A stretch of 64,000 nucleotides of DNA. It comes from UJ101 sp965262705 (GTDB lineage Bacteria > Bacteroidota > Bacteroidia > Flavobacteriales > UJ101). The first letter of the stretch is position 1; every line of letters starts with the position of its first letter. The stretch lies in the NCBI GenBank assembly GCA_965262705.1, contig OZ253556.1, positions 1,736,001-1,800,000 on the forward strand, in the 5' to 3' direction. The notes under the pieces are model-generated. The model searched no databases, had not been told where the DNA came from, and saw nothing but the letters and a program-made list of their open reading frames with translations. Shown piece after piece: positions 34,134 to 43,507 of this stretch. Position numbers and translations under genes: made by a program.

Positions 34134-34442
34134 CTATAATTTATTAGATTTTTTGCGTCTTAAAAAAAAATTTCTAATCAAGTTAAATCGATTAATTTGA
34201 TATCTTAATCGTTCTTCCATATATTTTGGAAACAAAAGAATAAGCATATACCTAATGACTAAAAATAGTAAAATAGCATAGCCTCCCGGAATACGAGTAT
34301 CACCAATATATACATAAATATGGCCTAGGTCAATACGGAAAAAATGTAAATAAATGAAAAGAAACAATATAATTCCAATGGTTAATCCTAACCTTAAGGA
34401 ACGGGACTTAAAAATACGATATTTGTATTCATACTTAGACAT
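34134..34442 (-). CDS. Small membrane protein, unknown function
   Basis: 102 residues. Two hydrophobic segments (LGLTIGIILFLFIYLHFF, residues 17-34, and YAILLFLVIRYMLILLF, 55-71) flank a short DLGHIYVYIGDTRIPGG loop; the C-terminus is strongly basic (FFLRRKKSNK). I recognise no family. It follows the lipoprotein gene at 34493 by 50 bases on the same strand, so both may be expressed together. Confidence 0.55.
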   Translation of the reverse strand: MSKYEYKYRIFKSRSLRLGLTIGIILFLFIYLHFFRIDLGHIYVYIGDTRIPGGYAILLFLVIRYMLILLFPKYMEERLRYQINRFNLIRNFFLRRKKSNKL

Positions 34443-34492
34443 GATATATAATTTTTTAGATTTACTTTTTATTAAGCTATTGTCGCCTCTGA

Positions 34493-35134
34493 TTAATGCT
34501 TATCTGGTTGTTTTTCTTTCTTTTCAGGTTGTTCACAATCAGAACAAAAAAGACAATCTACAGCAACATATTCAAGAACAGCAGGAGCTAATTCAGGCTC
34601 AATAACCACTATTGCAACTTTCACTGGGTCTGACCATTCTCGTCTGAAGCAATCACTCCAAGTCTCGCCCGGATGACGATCTGTAGAACCATTTTCAGGA
34701 AGTGCCGTTTTATATCTCAAATATGATTGGTCACCCAAGATTTCAACTGATCCCTTTCCAAATATTTTACCATTTCTATCAAGATAATATGCCTGCGTAC
34801 TATCTTCGCTTAAAGGTTGTATTTGAAAATCAATTTGCCCATCTCGGTCTAAATCATACGCGTAATTACCAGAAGATAGCTTATACATATAAATCTTTTT
34901 TGAACGACCATATGCAGATAATTTAAAAGAGAAACTTGATATTATTGAACCTGCATTTGTTACTATAACATTTGACTTAATATCCAGCGGACGACAACCG
35001 CTTATTACATATTTAGCACGGAAATTATTCACTATATTTTTTCCTGAGTAGTCTTTCAAAGACTTTTCATCTTGTGTACAACTGATAAAATTTTGCACAC
35101 AAATAATCATACAAAACAAAAATACTTTTTTCAT
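34493..35134 (-). CDS. Predicted lipoprotein, unknown function
   Basis: 213 residues. Signal sequence with lipobox FISC (Cys19), then acidic residues soon after the Cys (TQDEKSLKD), which in Bacteroidota favours export to the cell surface. The middle has a calcium-loop-like DLDRDGQIDFQ. The C-terminal quarter contains four cysteines (SDCF; DCLFCSDC) and a PVKVAIVVIEPELAPAVLEY stretch. I do not recognise the family. It is divergent from the split lipoprotein gene at 35671, which also has a cysteine-rich end. Confidence 0.6.
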   Translation of the reverse strand: MKKVFLFCMIICVQNFISCTQDEKSLKDYSGKNIVNNFRAKYVISGCRPLDIKSNVIVTNAGSIISSFSFKLSAYGRSKKIYMYKLSSGNYAYDLDRDGQIDFQIQPLSEDSTQAYYLDRNGKIFGKGSVEILGDQSYLRYKTALPENGSTDRHPGETWSDCFRREWSDPVKVAIVVIEPELAPAVLEYVAVDCLFCSDCEQPEKKEKQPDKH

Positions 35135-35380
35135 AACTAGCGTTTTTAGTTACTTTACTGTCAAAGGTAGATAAAATAATATAATAAAAGTACAGTCTCG
35201 CAAGTATAATAGATAAAAAATATCAAAAATAAAGTAAGTCTTGCCTGCTTAAATTAAAGGTTATGTTAAATGAGATTATTAAATATTAATTTTATAAAAG
35301 TAAAAGATAATATTTAATAAAAAAATATAATTTTATTCTTTGAATCAGTAAAAAGTAATAGATATTTATTATAGTAATTG

Positions 35381-35550
35381 AAGACCTTTACAAAAAGTAC
35401 TTTAGCCCATACAATGCAACGCTTGATAAAAATTAACTGTAAGTCAGCGAAGCTAAACACCGAATCAATCTGTGGATTGTGAGGATTTTAATTTTTTTAA
35501 GGAGTACGCCATTTGAAGTGAACTGCAACTCATTGTGAGCTAAAGGTCTT
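35381..35550 (+). repeat. Hybrid MITE / short-type palindromic repeat
   Basis: 170 bp, ends AAGACCTTTAC / GCTAAAGGTCTT; contains CAATGCAACGCTTGATAAAA, CTGTAAGTCAGCGAAGCTAA and GTGAGGATTTTAATTTTT. The combination suggests recombination between the two repeat types. Confidence 0.7.
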
Positions 35551-35608
35551 ACATAATAAATTTCACTTATTTATTAACTATAAATAAAAAATATTTGCAT
35601 ATTATTTT

Positions 35609-35616
35609 TATCTTTG
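35609..35616 (+). promoter_or_regulatory. TATCTTTG promoter for the split lipoprotein gene
   Basis: Matches TAnnTTTG, 54 bases before the ATG at 35671. Confidence 0.45.
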
Positions 35617-35670
35617 TAAACATAATTTTTGTAAAAAATGAAAAGAAAATTATAAAAAGTATTCAGTGGA

Positions 35671-35871
35671 ATGAGACGAGTAGGTAAAACGACTGCTATA
35701 GTTATGTTGTTATTAGGTAGTACATGGGGCTGTAATCAAGATGAGGGGGTAGTTTTGCCGAGAGAAGAGATGAAAATTCAACCGCAGACGGAAGAAATTC
35801 ATAAATTTATCCAAGCGTTGGATATGACCTTAGAACAAGTTTTATTTAAAGAGATTAGAGAAGATAAATAA
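35671..35871 (+). pseudogene. N-terminal part of a split lipoprotein gene
   Basis: 66 residues: signal sequence, lipobox TWGC (Cys21), then NQDEGVVLPREEMKIQPQTE and a helical stretch ending FKEIREDK. The stop TAA at 35869 is immediately followed, in the next frame, by a long open stretch (INKKIVNSAHLSPLEQ) that runs into the C-terminal part at 35894. A single-base change in GATAAATAAG would join both into one protein of about 185 residues. It could be a pseudogene, a phase-variable gene or a sequencing artefact. Confidence 0.55.
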
Positions 35872-35893
35872 GAAAATAGTTAATAGCGCTCAC

Positions 35894-36226
35894 TTGTCTC
35901 CTCTTGAGCAAACAGATTTATTGAATACAGGAGAAATGATGAAGCAGATGGCAGTATGGATGGAAGGAGCAAAAGATAGGTATTTTGCTAGAGTAGGGTG
36001 GGCTGATCAAGCACATGTTCCATCTATAAACAACTATCCAAGCATATACAAAAATCATGCTACAGTAGCACAGTCTTCCATCTCATGGCAATGCGCTGCA
36101 TCCATAGCAGCAAATGCAGTATCTACTCTAGGTTTAGCATCATGTGGTGTAACTTTAGGTTTTGGTTGTGGGGCAGCAGTAGTTGGTAAGATTTTTTCAT
36201 ATGCTGGTATCTTCGGCTCTTGTTAA
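35894..36226 (+). pseudogene. C-terminal part of the split gene, bacteriocin-like tail
   Basis: 110 codons from a TTG at 35894; the frame is open back to 35861 without a better start. After a helical part (TGEMMKQMAVWMEGAKDRYF) the last 45 residues are rich in Ala, Gly, Ser and Cys: QCAASIAANAV, LGLASCGVTLGFGCGAAV and IFGSC, with five cysteines in a hydrophobic context. Such tails occur in class II-type bacteriocins and in cysteine-rich membrane-active peptides, but I know no named family for it. A four-helix membrane protein gene follows after 45 bases. Confidence 0.5.
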
Positions 36227-36271
36227 AGCAAATAGAGAATTGGAATAAATGACTTAATTTTAAATAAATTT

Positions 36272-36718
36272 ATGAAACTCAAGATATGTTATTTGATAGC
36301 ATTTTTTATTTCCTTATTACTAAGCATTGTGTATTTTTTCAAAGTAGTATATTCTGATGATACCGCTATAGAAAATGTATTTCACTACATAGATTTTGGA
36401 TTGATTTTTTCTAATATCGGTTTAGCAATTAATTTCTACGATTTATACTGGCTTAAGGGTTCATTAAAAGAATCTCGTCAAAAAAAATCTTTTGTTATTT
36501 ATCGGGCACTTCCTTTTTTACTCATGTTATACTCAATAGATAGTTTGGGTTATTATATTGTCTCAATACTAAGAACTCAAGTTAGTTTTTCAGATACTAA
36601 GGTAATTGTTGTTGGTATACTAGTATCTATTTTTGCTATGTTTATAGTTTATTACAGTATCATTAATTTCAGGAAAAGTACTCATTTTTACAGTCAAAAA
36701 GCAAATGTATTATTTTGA
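36272..36718 (+). CDS. Four-helix membrane protein, possible immunity protein
   Basis: 148 residues with four hydrophobic segments (about 5-25, 45-62, 76-95, 110-133). Nothing identifies its function. It lies directly after the gene with the hydrophobic cysteine-rich tail; small four-helix proteins in that position are often immunity proteins of bacteriocins, which is only a suggestion from context. Confidence 0.55.
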   Translation: MKLKICYLIAFFISLLLSIVYFFKVVYSDDTAIENVFHYIDFGLIFSNIGLAINFYDLYWLKGSLKESRQKKSFVIYRALPFLLMLYSIDSLGYYIVSILRTQVSFSDTKVIVVGILVSIFAMFIVYYSIINFRKSTHFYSQKANVLF

Positions 36719-36789
36719 TGACTTGATGGAGAGATAAGTGTTGCAGACCATTGTGATTAATGATAATGAGTAAATGAAATAAAATGACT

Positions 36790-36888
36790 GAGACCTTTAG
36801 CTTACGCTGACTTGCAGTTGCAAAAAGCACTTTCAACTCATAAAATGCAACGTCCGAGAGCTGTAAGTCAGCGTAAGCTAAAGGTCTC
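36790..36888. repeat. Short palindromic repeat, best-preserved copy
   Basis: 99 bp. The ends form a nearly perfect 28-bp inverted repeat: GAGACCTTTAGCTTACGCTG then ACTTGCAG on the left, and CTGTAAGTCAGCGTAAGC then TAAAGGTCTC on the right. The middle has TTGCAAAAAGCACTTTC and ATGCAACGTCCGAG, taken from the MITE left half. Confidence 0.85.
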
Positions 36889-36924
36889 AAATCATTATTT
36901 CTCGCTTGCTTTTAATTAATATTC

Positions 36925-37090
36925 GAGACCGTTGCAAAAAGCACTCTAACAAAAAAATGCAACGCCCGATAAAAATTAAATGCCGGAGCAACCTTTTGGG
37001 TGTGGAGGATTTTAATTTTTTTGAGAAGAAAGCAGTTTGAAGTTAGATGCTTTCTTTTTCATACTTTTCTATGTGTTCTGCAACGGTCTT
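36925..37090 (+). mobile_element. MITE copy 11
   Basis: 166 bp, ends GAGACCGTTGCA / TGCAACGGTCTT. Flanks TATT-C before and A-TATT after show a 4-base target duplication. Confidence 0.85.
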
Positions 37091-37200
37091 ATATTATCTT
37101 TAAATCAAGGTTGTGTTAGTAGTTTTTTTGTACGGCTATAGCATAAGTTTAACAGATACGAGTAAATGAATCAGCGAAAAACAAAAAAAGTAAATAAAAA

Positions 37201-39321
37201 ATGAAAAAGTATTTATTTTTAATCCTTAGTTTATTTTGCCGGATAAGTTTATCAGACGCACAGGAATTAACTTCGCCTAATGGAAATTTTGTAATGAATT
37301 TTTCCTTACTTAAAGATGGAACACCGACTTACCACCTAAATTATAAGGGAAAAGAAGTGATTAAACAAAGTAAATTGGGGTTAGAATTAAAAGGAAATGA
37401 AAAATCATTACTTAACGATTTTATCATCACAAGTAGTGAAGTTTCTTCTTTCGATAAAACTTGGAAACCGGTCTGGGGAGAAGTCAGTGAGATTAGAAAT
37501 CATTATAACGAGCTATTTGTTACACTAAGGCAAAATGGCTCCGACAGAATTATGCTGATTCGGTTCCGCTTATTTAATGATGGATTAGGCTTTAGATATG
37601 AATTTCCGCAGCAAAAGACTCTGATTTTTTTTGTAATTAAGGAAGAAAGAACACAGTTTGCTATGACTGGCGATCACACTGCTTTCTGGATCCCGGGGGA
37701 CTACGATACACAGGAATACGATTACACCGAATCCAAACTATCGGAAATTCGGAATAAAATAAAAACAGCAATTACCCCCAATGTGTCACAAACCCCATTT
37801 TCACCTACAGGCATACAGACTGCCTTGATGATGAAAACAGATGATGACATTTATATCAATATTCATGAAGCAGCTCTAATTGATTATCCTTGCATGTCCT
37901 TGAATTTAGATGATAAAAGTCTAATTTTTCAATCTTGGTTAACGCCTGATGCTAAAGGTAATAAAGGAAATCTACAAGCCCCATTTCACACCCCTTGGCG
38001 TACTATTATCGCGAGCGATGATGCCAGAGACATTTTATCCTCTAAAATGACCCTAAATTTAAATGAACCGTGCAAAATCAAAGATACCTCATGGATTAAG
38101 CCTATGAAATATATAGGCGTCTGGTGGGAAATGATTACTGGAAAGAGCACTTGGTCCTATACGAATGATTTTTCATCTGTTAAATTAAAAGAAACCGATT
38201 ATTCTAAAGCTACGCCAAACGGTACACATGCAGCAAATACTTCGCACGTAAAGAAATATATTGATTTTGCTGCTGAAAACGGCTTTGATGCAGTTCTTGC
38301 AGAAGGCTGGAACGAAGGATGGGAAGATTGGTTTAATCATTCTAAAGACCATGTGTTCGATTTTGTAACCCCTTATCCAGATTTTGATGTGGAAGAAATT
38401 CATCGATATGCAAAATCAAAAGGGGTAGAAATGATTATGCATCATGAGACCGCAGGTTCCGTTCGTAATTACGAGCGTCATTTAGATGCTGCCTATCAAT
38501 TTATGAAAGTTAATGGCTATAATGCTGTGAAAAGTGGTTATGTAGGGAATATCTTACCCGCGGGGGAATATCATTACAATCAGTGGGTGGTAAACCATTA
38601 TCAATATGCTTTGGAAAAGGCAGCAGATTACCATATTATGGTCTATGCACATGAAGCAGTTCGACCCACCGGGATTTGTAGGACATATCCCAACTTAATG
38701 GGGAATGAATCAGCCAGAGGAACTGAATACCAGGCCTTCGGCGGGTCTAAACCGAATCACGTAACCATTTTACCCTTTACTCGCTTAATCGGTGGTCCAA
38801 TGGACTATACACCCGGTATTTTTGAAATGAATATTTCTACACTTAATCCTAGTAACCATTCGCATGTAAATGCTACTCTTGCTAATCAGCTAGCGTTGTA
38901 TGTAACTATGTACAGCCCAGTACAAATGGCTGCTGACCTTCCGGAAAACTACAAACGTTTTCCGGATGCTTTTCAATTTATAAAAGATGTTGCTGTAGAT
39001 TGGAGCGACAGCAAATATTTGGAGGCTGAACCGGGAAGATACATTACAGTCGCCCGCAAAGCTAAGGGAACGCATAATTGGTTTATAGGAAATGTAAACG
39101 GATTAACCCGCCGCACATCTAAAATCAAATTAGATTTCATAGAAAAAGGCAAAGAATATATTGCAACCATTTATGCCGATGCTAAAGACGCGAATTACAA
39201 AACGAACCCACAGGCTTATGTAATTAGCAAAAAAACAGTAACGAATAAATCCAAACTATCGATCGAATCAGTTTCCGGTGGAGGTTATGCTATTAGTATT
39301 ATGGAGAAAAATAAAGACTAA
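37201..39321 (+). CDS. susB: GH97 alpha-glucosidase (SusB-like)
   Basis: 706 residues with a signal peptide (MKKYLFLILSLFCRISLSDA). LTSPNGNFVMNFSLLKDGTP is the GH97 N-terminal beta-sandwich start, WWEMITGKSTWSY the start of the TIM barrel, and VEMIMHHETAGSVRNYE and MVYAHEAVRPTGICRTYPNL hold the catalytic and calcium-binding glutamates as in SusB. It releases glucose from starch oligosaccharides in the periplasm. The next gene, a GH13 amylase, starts about 40 bases downstream, so the two form a starch-degradation pair without SusC/SusD of their own nearby. Confidence 0.93.
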   Translation: MKKYLFLILSLFCRISLSDAQELTSPNGNFVMNFSLLKDGTPTYHLNYKGKEVIKQSKLGLELKGNEKSLLNDFIITSSEVSSFDKTWKPVWGEVSEIRNHYNELFVTLRQNGSDRIMLIRFRLFNDGLGFRYEFPQQKTLIFFVIKEERTQFAMTGDHTAFWIPGDYDTQEYDYTESKLSEIRNKIKTAITPNVSQTPFSPTGIQTALMMKTDDDIYINIHEAALIDYPCMSLNLDDKSLIFQSWLTPDAKGNKGNLQAPFHTPWRTIIASDDARDILSSKMTLNLNEPCKIKDTSWIKPMKYIGVWWEMITGKSTWSYTNDFSSVKLKETDYSKATPNGTHAANTSHVKKYIDFAAENGFDAVLAEGWNEGWEDWFNHSKDHVFDFVTPYPDFDVEEIHRYAKSKGVEMIMHHETAGSVRNYERHLDAAYQFMKVNGYNAVKSGYVGNILPAGEYHYNQWVVNHYQYALEKAADYHIMVYAHEAVRPTGICRTYPNLMGNESARGTEYQAFGGSKPNHVTILPFTRLIGGPMDYTPGIFEMNISTLNPSNHSHVNATLANQLALYVTMYSPVQMAADLPENYKRFPDAFQFIKDVAVDWSDSKYLEAEPGRYITVARKAKGTHNWFIGNVNGLTRRTSKIKLDFIEKGKEYIATIYADAKDANYKTNPQAYVISKKTVTNKSKLSIESVSGGGYAISIMEKNKD

Positions 39322-39363
39322 TGCACTATTTTATTTCGATTTTTGGTGCAAATCAAGTTAAGG

Positions 39364-41247
39364 ATGAAAAAACAGAATAAAGTCAATAAAGATAATCAAA
39401 ATAGAGGTTTTTTGTTTTTCGTATTCTTACTGACGGTAGTGATTCAAGCACAAGTAAAAAAGATAGAACCTCCGTTCTGGTGGACAAATATGAAACACAA
39501 TCCTATTCAACTAATGATTTATGGAGAGAATATATCTCAATACGAAATAAGTTTTAAGGAGCATATTTCTCTTAAAGGAATTATTAAAACTGAAAATCCA
39601 AATTATCAGTTTGTTACTATAGATTTATCATCAGTAAAGCCTGGGATTTATACCCTTCAATTCAAAAAAAATAACCATGTGCATTTTACTCATTCCTATG
39701 AAATTAAAGCTCGAAAAGAAGATTCAGCTTCTCGTAAGGGATTTGATAGCAGTGATGCTATTTATCTTTTAATGCCCGATCGATTTGCTAACGGAGATCC
39801 TAACAACGATAATATGGATTCTATGATAGAAAAAGCAGATCGTTCTAAACAAGATGGGAGGCATGGTGGGGACATTCAAGGAATTATAGATCATATTCCT
39901 TATTTAAAAGATTTAGGGATTACAACAATCTGGAGTACTCCGCTATTAAAAGATAATGATTCCGTTTATTCTTATCATGGTTATGCCCAATCCAATGTTT
40001 ATAAGATAGACCCTCGATACGGCACTAACGAGAAATATAAAGAATTGGCAGATGAACTCCATAAAAACCATATGAAATTGATTATGGATTACGTTACAAA
40101 TCATTGGGGAAGTTCACATTGGATGATTCGAGATTTACCAACTCATGATTGGATCCATCTATTTCCAAAATATACAAATTCTAATTATCGAATAGAAACG
40201 CAGTACGATCCTTATGTTGCAAAAGTTGATTTTATTAGCTGTACTAAAGGATGGTTTGTAAAATCTATGCCGGATCTTAATCAGAATAATCCACTTGTAT
40301 TGAACTATCTTATACAAAATGCTATCTGGTGGATAGAATATGCTGATCTTGACGGTATCAGAGTGGATACCTATCCTTATAATGATAAAAAAGGAATTGC
40401 AAAATGGACCCAAGCTATTACTGAAGAATATCCAAATTTGAATATGGTTGGAGAAGTTTGGCTGCATAATCAGGCTCAAATCGCTTATTGGCAAAAAGAT
40501 AGTAAAATTGGTAGGTTAGAACATTATAATACCCATTTGCCAAGTGTGATGGATTTTCCTCTGTATGATGTCATTGAAAGTATATTTAATGAAAATAAAC
40601 CCTCATGGAATAATGGAGTTATTAAATTGTACAAACATTTTACAAACGATTTTTTATACCCGAATCCAAGTAATATTTTAGTTTTTTTAGAAAATCATGA
40701 CACAAGGCGCTTTAATGAAGTGTATAATCATAATATAAAAGACTATAAACTCGGCATAAGTTTAATTACCACCATAAGAGGAATCCCACAACTGTATTAT
40801 GGATCGGAAGTTGGGATGGCGGGAGATAAATCCAAAGGAGATGGAACTATACGACAAGATTTTCCCGGTGGATGGAAAAATGATAAAAACAATGCGTTCA
40901 ATTCTTCAGAGAGAACCCAATTACAGAATAAATATTTTAATTTCACTAAAAAGATATTACGGTTTAGAAAAACATCAAAAGTTTTACAAAAAGGTAAAAT
41001 GCTGCATTATTTGCCTAGTAATAATGTTTATGTTTATTTTAGAATATTGGGTAATGAACGGGTAATGATTATTCTAAATAACAGTAATAAAGATCAAATG
41101 TTAAGTTTATCTCGCTTCGCTGAAAGTTTAAACGGAGTTTCAATAGGAACGAATATTCTTACGAATACTAAAATAAACTTAACAGGTACGCTCAAAGTTC
41201 CTAAAAAAACACCTATGATCATCCATTTTTCGGCTTTTAATTCTTGA
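39364..41247 (+). CDS. GH13 alpha-amylase / neopullulanase family protein
   Basis: 627 residues from ATG 39364 (the frame from TTG 39343 lacks a ribosome-binding site). After a basic N-terminus and hydrophobic stretch (FLFFVFLLTVVIQAQ) comes an immunoglobulin-like N-terminal domain, then the GH13 barrel: IYLLMPDRFANGDPNNDN, DYVTNHWG, DGIRVDTYPYND with the nucleophile Asp, MVGEVW with the acid/base Glu, and FLENHDTRRF with the third acid. It resembles SusA/neopullulanase-type enzymes that cleave starch or pullulan to oligosaccharides for the preceding GH97 enzyme. Confidence 0.92.
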   Translation: MKKQNKVNKDNQNRGFLFFVFLLTVVIQAQVKKIEPPFWWTNMKHNPIQLMIYGENISQYEISFKEHISLKGIIKTENPNYQFVTIDLSSVKPGIYTLQFKKNNHVHFTHSYEIKARKEDSASRKGFDSSDAIYLLMPDRFANGDPNNDNMDSMIEKADRSKQDGRHGGDIQGIIDHIPYLKDLGITTIWSTPLLKDNDSVYSYHGYAQSNVYKIDPRYGTNEKYKELADELHKNHMKLIMDYVTNHWGSSHWMIRDLPTHDWIHLFPKYTNSNYRIETQYDPYVAKVDFISCTKGWFVKSMPDLNQNNPLVLNYLIQNAIWWIEYADLDGIRVDTYPYNDKKGIAKWTQAITEEYPNLNMVGEVWLHNQAQIAYWQKDSKIGRLEHYNTHLPSVMDFPLYDVIESIFNENKPSWNNGVIKLYKHFTNDFLYPNPSNILVFLENHDTRRFNEVYNHNIKDYKLGISLITTIRGIPQLYYGSEVGMAGDKSKGDGTIRQDFPGGWKNDKNNAFNSSERTQLQNKYFNFTKKILRFRKTSKVLQKGKMLHYLPSNNVYVYFRILGNERVMIILNNSNKDQMLSLSRFAESLNGVSIGTNILTNTKINLTGTLKVPKKTPMIIHFSAFNS

Positions 41248-41340
41248 TTCAAAGTAAAATAATATAAAACTTATTACATAATTATAGGCAGAGCCCTTAC
41301 CGTTCTATGTATTTGTAAGCCCCCCTAAATTAGCTACGTT

Positions 41341-42660
41341 CTAATTTATACAAATTTCATTATTTTTTACGGTTTGTTTTTGGGGAATAGTTTTGTTGTT
41401 AAGTAATGCTCTCGCTATTTGATATACCAACTCTATATTAACCATATTTCCTAAAACTCTAAATGACGCTGCTTTAGTATCTGGAAGTTTAATAGTTAGC
41501 GGCATGGATTGCGCTTTTGCCGCTTCTTCCACACTAATATATCTCATATATTTGCCAATAATGGGTACTTGGGTTGAAACCGTTACAAGGGAAGGAATAT
41601 AATCATTTTTCTTTATTCTCACGCCTGAACCTCTAAACTGAATCAGTTTATCAAAATAAATTTTTTCTGCAGTTCCACAATTCCATTCAAGTTTTTTCCA
41701 ACTCTCTTGGTTAAAATTTTTTATTGCTTTTAAGGTATGTTTATTTATCGATCTTTTGTATTGCTCGTAAAACATTCTATTATTCTCAATATATCGAATC
41801 TTCCAGGAAGGTGGAGTTTTCTTTTGAGTTTTTACGTAATTTGGAAGTCTCTGGTGAACCTGAGCCATTGTTTTGCATTTAGCAAGGGGATAGCCATACA
41901 TTCCTTTATACTTTTTCCATTCATCATACGTCATGGACTCCCAATGGGCATCTGCGGGGTAGGTTGCCCCAAATTCCATAGACCATAAAGGCTTTACAGG
42001 ATAAACGTCATGTGGAAGCTCACTAATGAAATTTTTCCATATTTTTAATACCTCTTGCTTATCCGGTTCTAAATCTTTTGCTGTATTTTCAACTGAAAGA
42101 ATTTGGTTTACAGATACTTTATACTCTTCTTCTGATAACCATTTCATTTTTTGAATATCCTCAGGTTTTAAACTCCCAACAATAAATATTCTTTCTCTGT
42201 GCTGGGGAATATTAATATAATGAGGAGATAAGATTTTTTTATCAAAAAAGTATCCTAATCGATTTAATTCTGCTGAGATAAACGCCCAGGTATTTCCTTG
42301 GTCATGGCTTAACAAGTTTCGCACGTTCTCAAGAATAAAATATCTCGGACGATGACAGGATAAGATTTTAATAATTTCATTAAATAATTTTCCTCGTGCT
42401 TCTTGCATTCCTTTTTGATGACCTGCTTTAGAGAAACTTTGACAAGGAAATCCTGCACATAATAGATCGTGAGGCGGTATGGATTGGGCCTCAATATTAG
42501 TAATATCACCATGACATTCCATATCGTGATTAATAGGATACAATGCCCTTAATTCTTTACTCAATTCTGAAGCAAATACGCATTTATGCCCTAATCGTTT
42601 AAGTGCGATATGAAACCCTCCAATTCCAGCAAAAAGATCAATGAATTTTAAATTATTCAT
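41341..42660 (-). CDS. dcm: DNA (cytosine-5-)-methyltransferase
   Basis: 439 residues from ATG 42660, which overlaps the preceding gene's stop (ATGAATAA). FIDLFAGIGGFHIALKRLG is the AdoMet motif I, LLCAGFPCQSFSKAG the catalytic PCQ motif IV, FILENVRNLLSHD the ENV motif VI, and QHRERIFIVGS motif VIII (QRR-like). The target-recognition region is about 150 residues, followed by SVEEAAKAQSMP and FRVLGNMV (motifs IX-X). It protects DNA from the nuclease encoded just upstream. A 55-bp copy of its 3' end with flank occurs at 5640. Confidence 0.93.
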   Translation of the reverse strand: MNNLKFIDLFAGIGGFHIALKRLGHKCVFASELSKELRALYPINHDMECHGDITNIEAQSIPPHDLLCAGFPCQSFSKAGHQKGMQEARGKLFNEIIKILSCHRPRYFILENVRNLLSHDQGNTWAFISAELNRLGYFFDKKILSPHYINIPQHRERIFIVGSLKPEDIQKMKWLSEEEYKVSVNQILSVENTAKDLEPDKQEVLKIWKNFISELPHDVYPVKPLWSMEFGATYPADAHWESMTYDEWKKYKGMYGYPLAKCKTMAQVHQRLPNYVKTQKKTPPSWKIRYIENNRMFYEQYKRSINKHTLKAIKNFNQESWKKLEWNCGTAEKIYFDKLIQFRGSGVRIKKNDYIPSLVTVSTQVPIIGKYMRYISVEEAAKAQSMPLTIKLPDTKAASFRVLGNMVNIELVYQIARALLNNKTIPQKQTVKNNEICIN

Positions 42661-43000
42661 CCTCAACTATATTATTTTCTACAAAATCTTTAATTTTATC
42701 GTTTAACTTCTCATCTTCTTCTGAGTTGAAATATTTAATTATTCTGCCTCTATCAAAGACTATTGCATTCCCAAAATCAGCGTGTGTTTGTCTTAATTCA
42801 TCTTTTTCAAGATAATGTACAAGGCTTAATACCTTGGTTGGCGGTTTTACCGCGAAAGAGATATACTCATGCTGCCAGCGATCATGAATAACTTTCTTAT
42901 ATTTATAGTTTTTTCCGATGCACGATTGCCCAAGAACAATTAAGTTCCCTACGTCTCTATCATCCAATGCTTTATAAATAATAAAGTCAACCCCCATCAT
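42653..43000 (-). pseudogene. C-terminal part of a split PD-(D/E)xK-like nuclease
   Basis: 115 codons from an ATG that overlaps the end of the previous frame by 14 bases. GVDFIIYKALDDRDVGNLIV followed by LGQSCIG looks like the core of a restriction-endonuclease fold (Asp strand, then the Q-x-x-C-x-G variant strand). Joined to the preceding frame, the sequence would read KDDGVDFIIYK without a break. The frame change falls in a run of five G (42991-42995, C on the plus strand); four G would restore one protein of about 280 residues. Confidence 0.65.
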
Positions 43001-43496
43001 CTTTTGCTTGTGGAGGCAAATTATGATATACTCCTTCTTTTTCTTGAAGGGTCGTTGTTATTTTCTTCAAAAACTCAGGTGACAAATTATCACCTGCTTC
43101 ACCGGTTAATATGCTCTTTGCATTTTCTCCTAGGAAATTTTTTACCGCATTGGCAGAAATTTCTTCAAACAATTTACCCGAACCATCAGAACTTGCTCCC
43201 GTTCCGCCCCGCTTACTTTTATGGACAAGAAACCGATGCAAACATCTTTTGATTAAATACTCATCCTCTTTTTTAACATTAAATACGCTGCATCCATCCT
43301 GCGGCTCTAAAATATCTAACCCATAAATTGTTTTGAATCTGTACAGCAGTGCATCTGTTTTAGCTTTTCTAAATTCAAGTTTGTCTATTTCCTCTTCTGG
43401 GGGATTTTCGCCTAAAAATTCATCAACAACCTCTTTAAAATCTATAGAGTCTTTAGTAAGAAATAATTTATTCTCAATACTATCTATTTCTCCCAT
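42987..43496 (-). pseudogene. N-terminal part of the split nuclease
   Basis: 169 codons from ATG 43496 (a TTG lies three codons earlier). It is mostly helical and charged (LEFRKAKTDALLYRFKTIYG), with a Gly/Ser-rich turn KRGGTGASSDGSGKLFEEIS, and ends LPPQAKDDGG at the five-G run. I know no function for this part alone. It lies 11 bases downstream of the ParB-like gene and upstream of the methyltransferase, the position of a restriction nuclease in such clusters. Confidence 0.6.
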
Positions 43497-43507
43497 GGAA
43501 CTCAATG

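Larger units (their letters stand above)
35135..35670. other. AT-rich divergent intergenic region with one MITE-like repeat
   Basis: 535 bases. 35381-35550 is a hybrid element: MITE-like start AAGACCTTTACAAAAAGTAC, MITE middle TGTGAGGATTTTAATTTTT, short-type end GAGCTAAAGGTCTT. A TATCTTTG promoter lies at 35609-35616. The rest is AT-rich with nothing else recognisable. Confidence 0.6.
36719..37200. other. Intergenic region with short repeat and MITE
   Basis: Holds the short-type repeat 36790-36888 and MITE copy 11 (36925-37090). The last 110 bases before the GH97 gene must carry its promoter; TAGTTTTTTTG near 37119 is a poor match to TAnnTTTG. Confidence 0.6.

Noticed and set aside
37201..41247. 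Complete sus starch locus
   Set aside because: Only the GH97 and GH13 enzymes are present; the SusC/D/E set at 48111-53990 lies on the other strand 7 kb away and groups with the GH19/GH108 genes.
42987..43000. Programmed +1 frameshifting at GGG GGT TGA in the nuclease gene
   Set aside because: The P-site tRNA on GGT would pair poorly with GTT after a +1 slip and no stimulatory element is evident; an indel in the G run is simpler.
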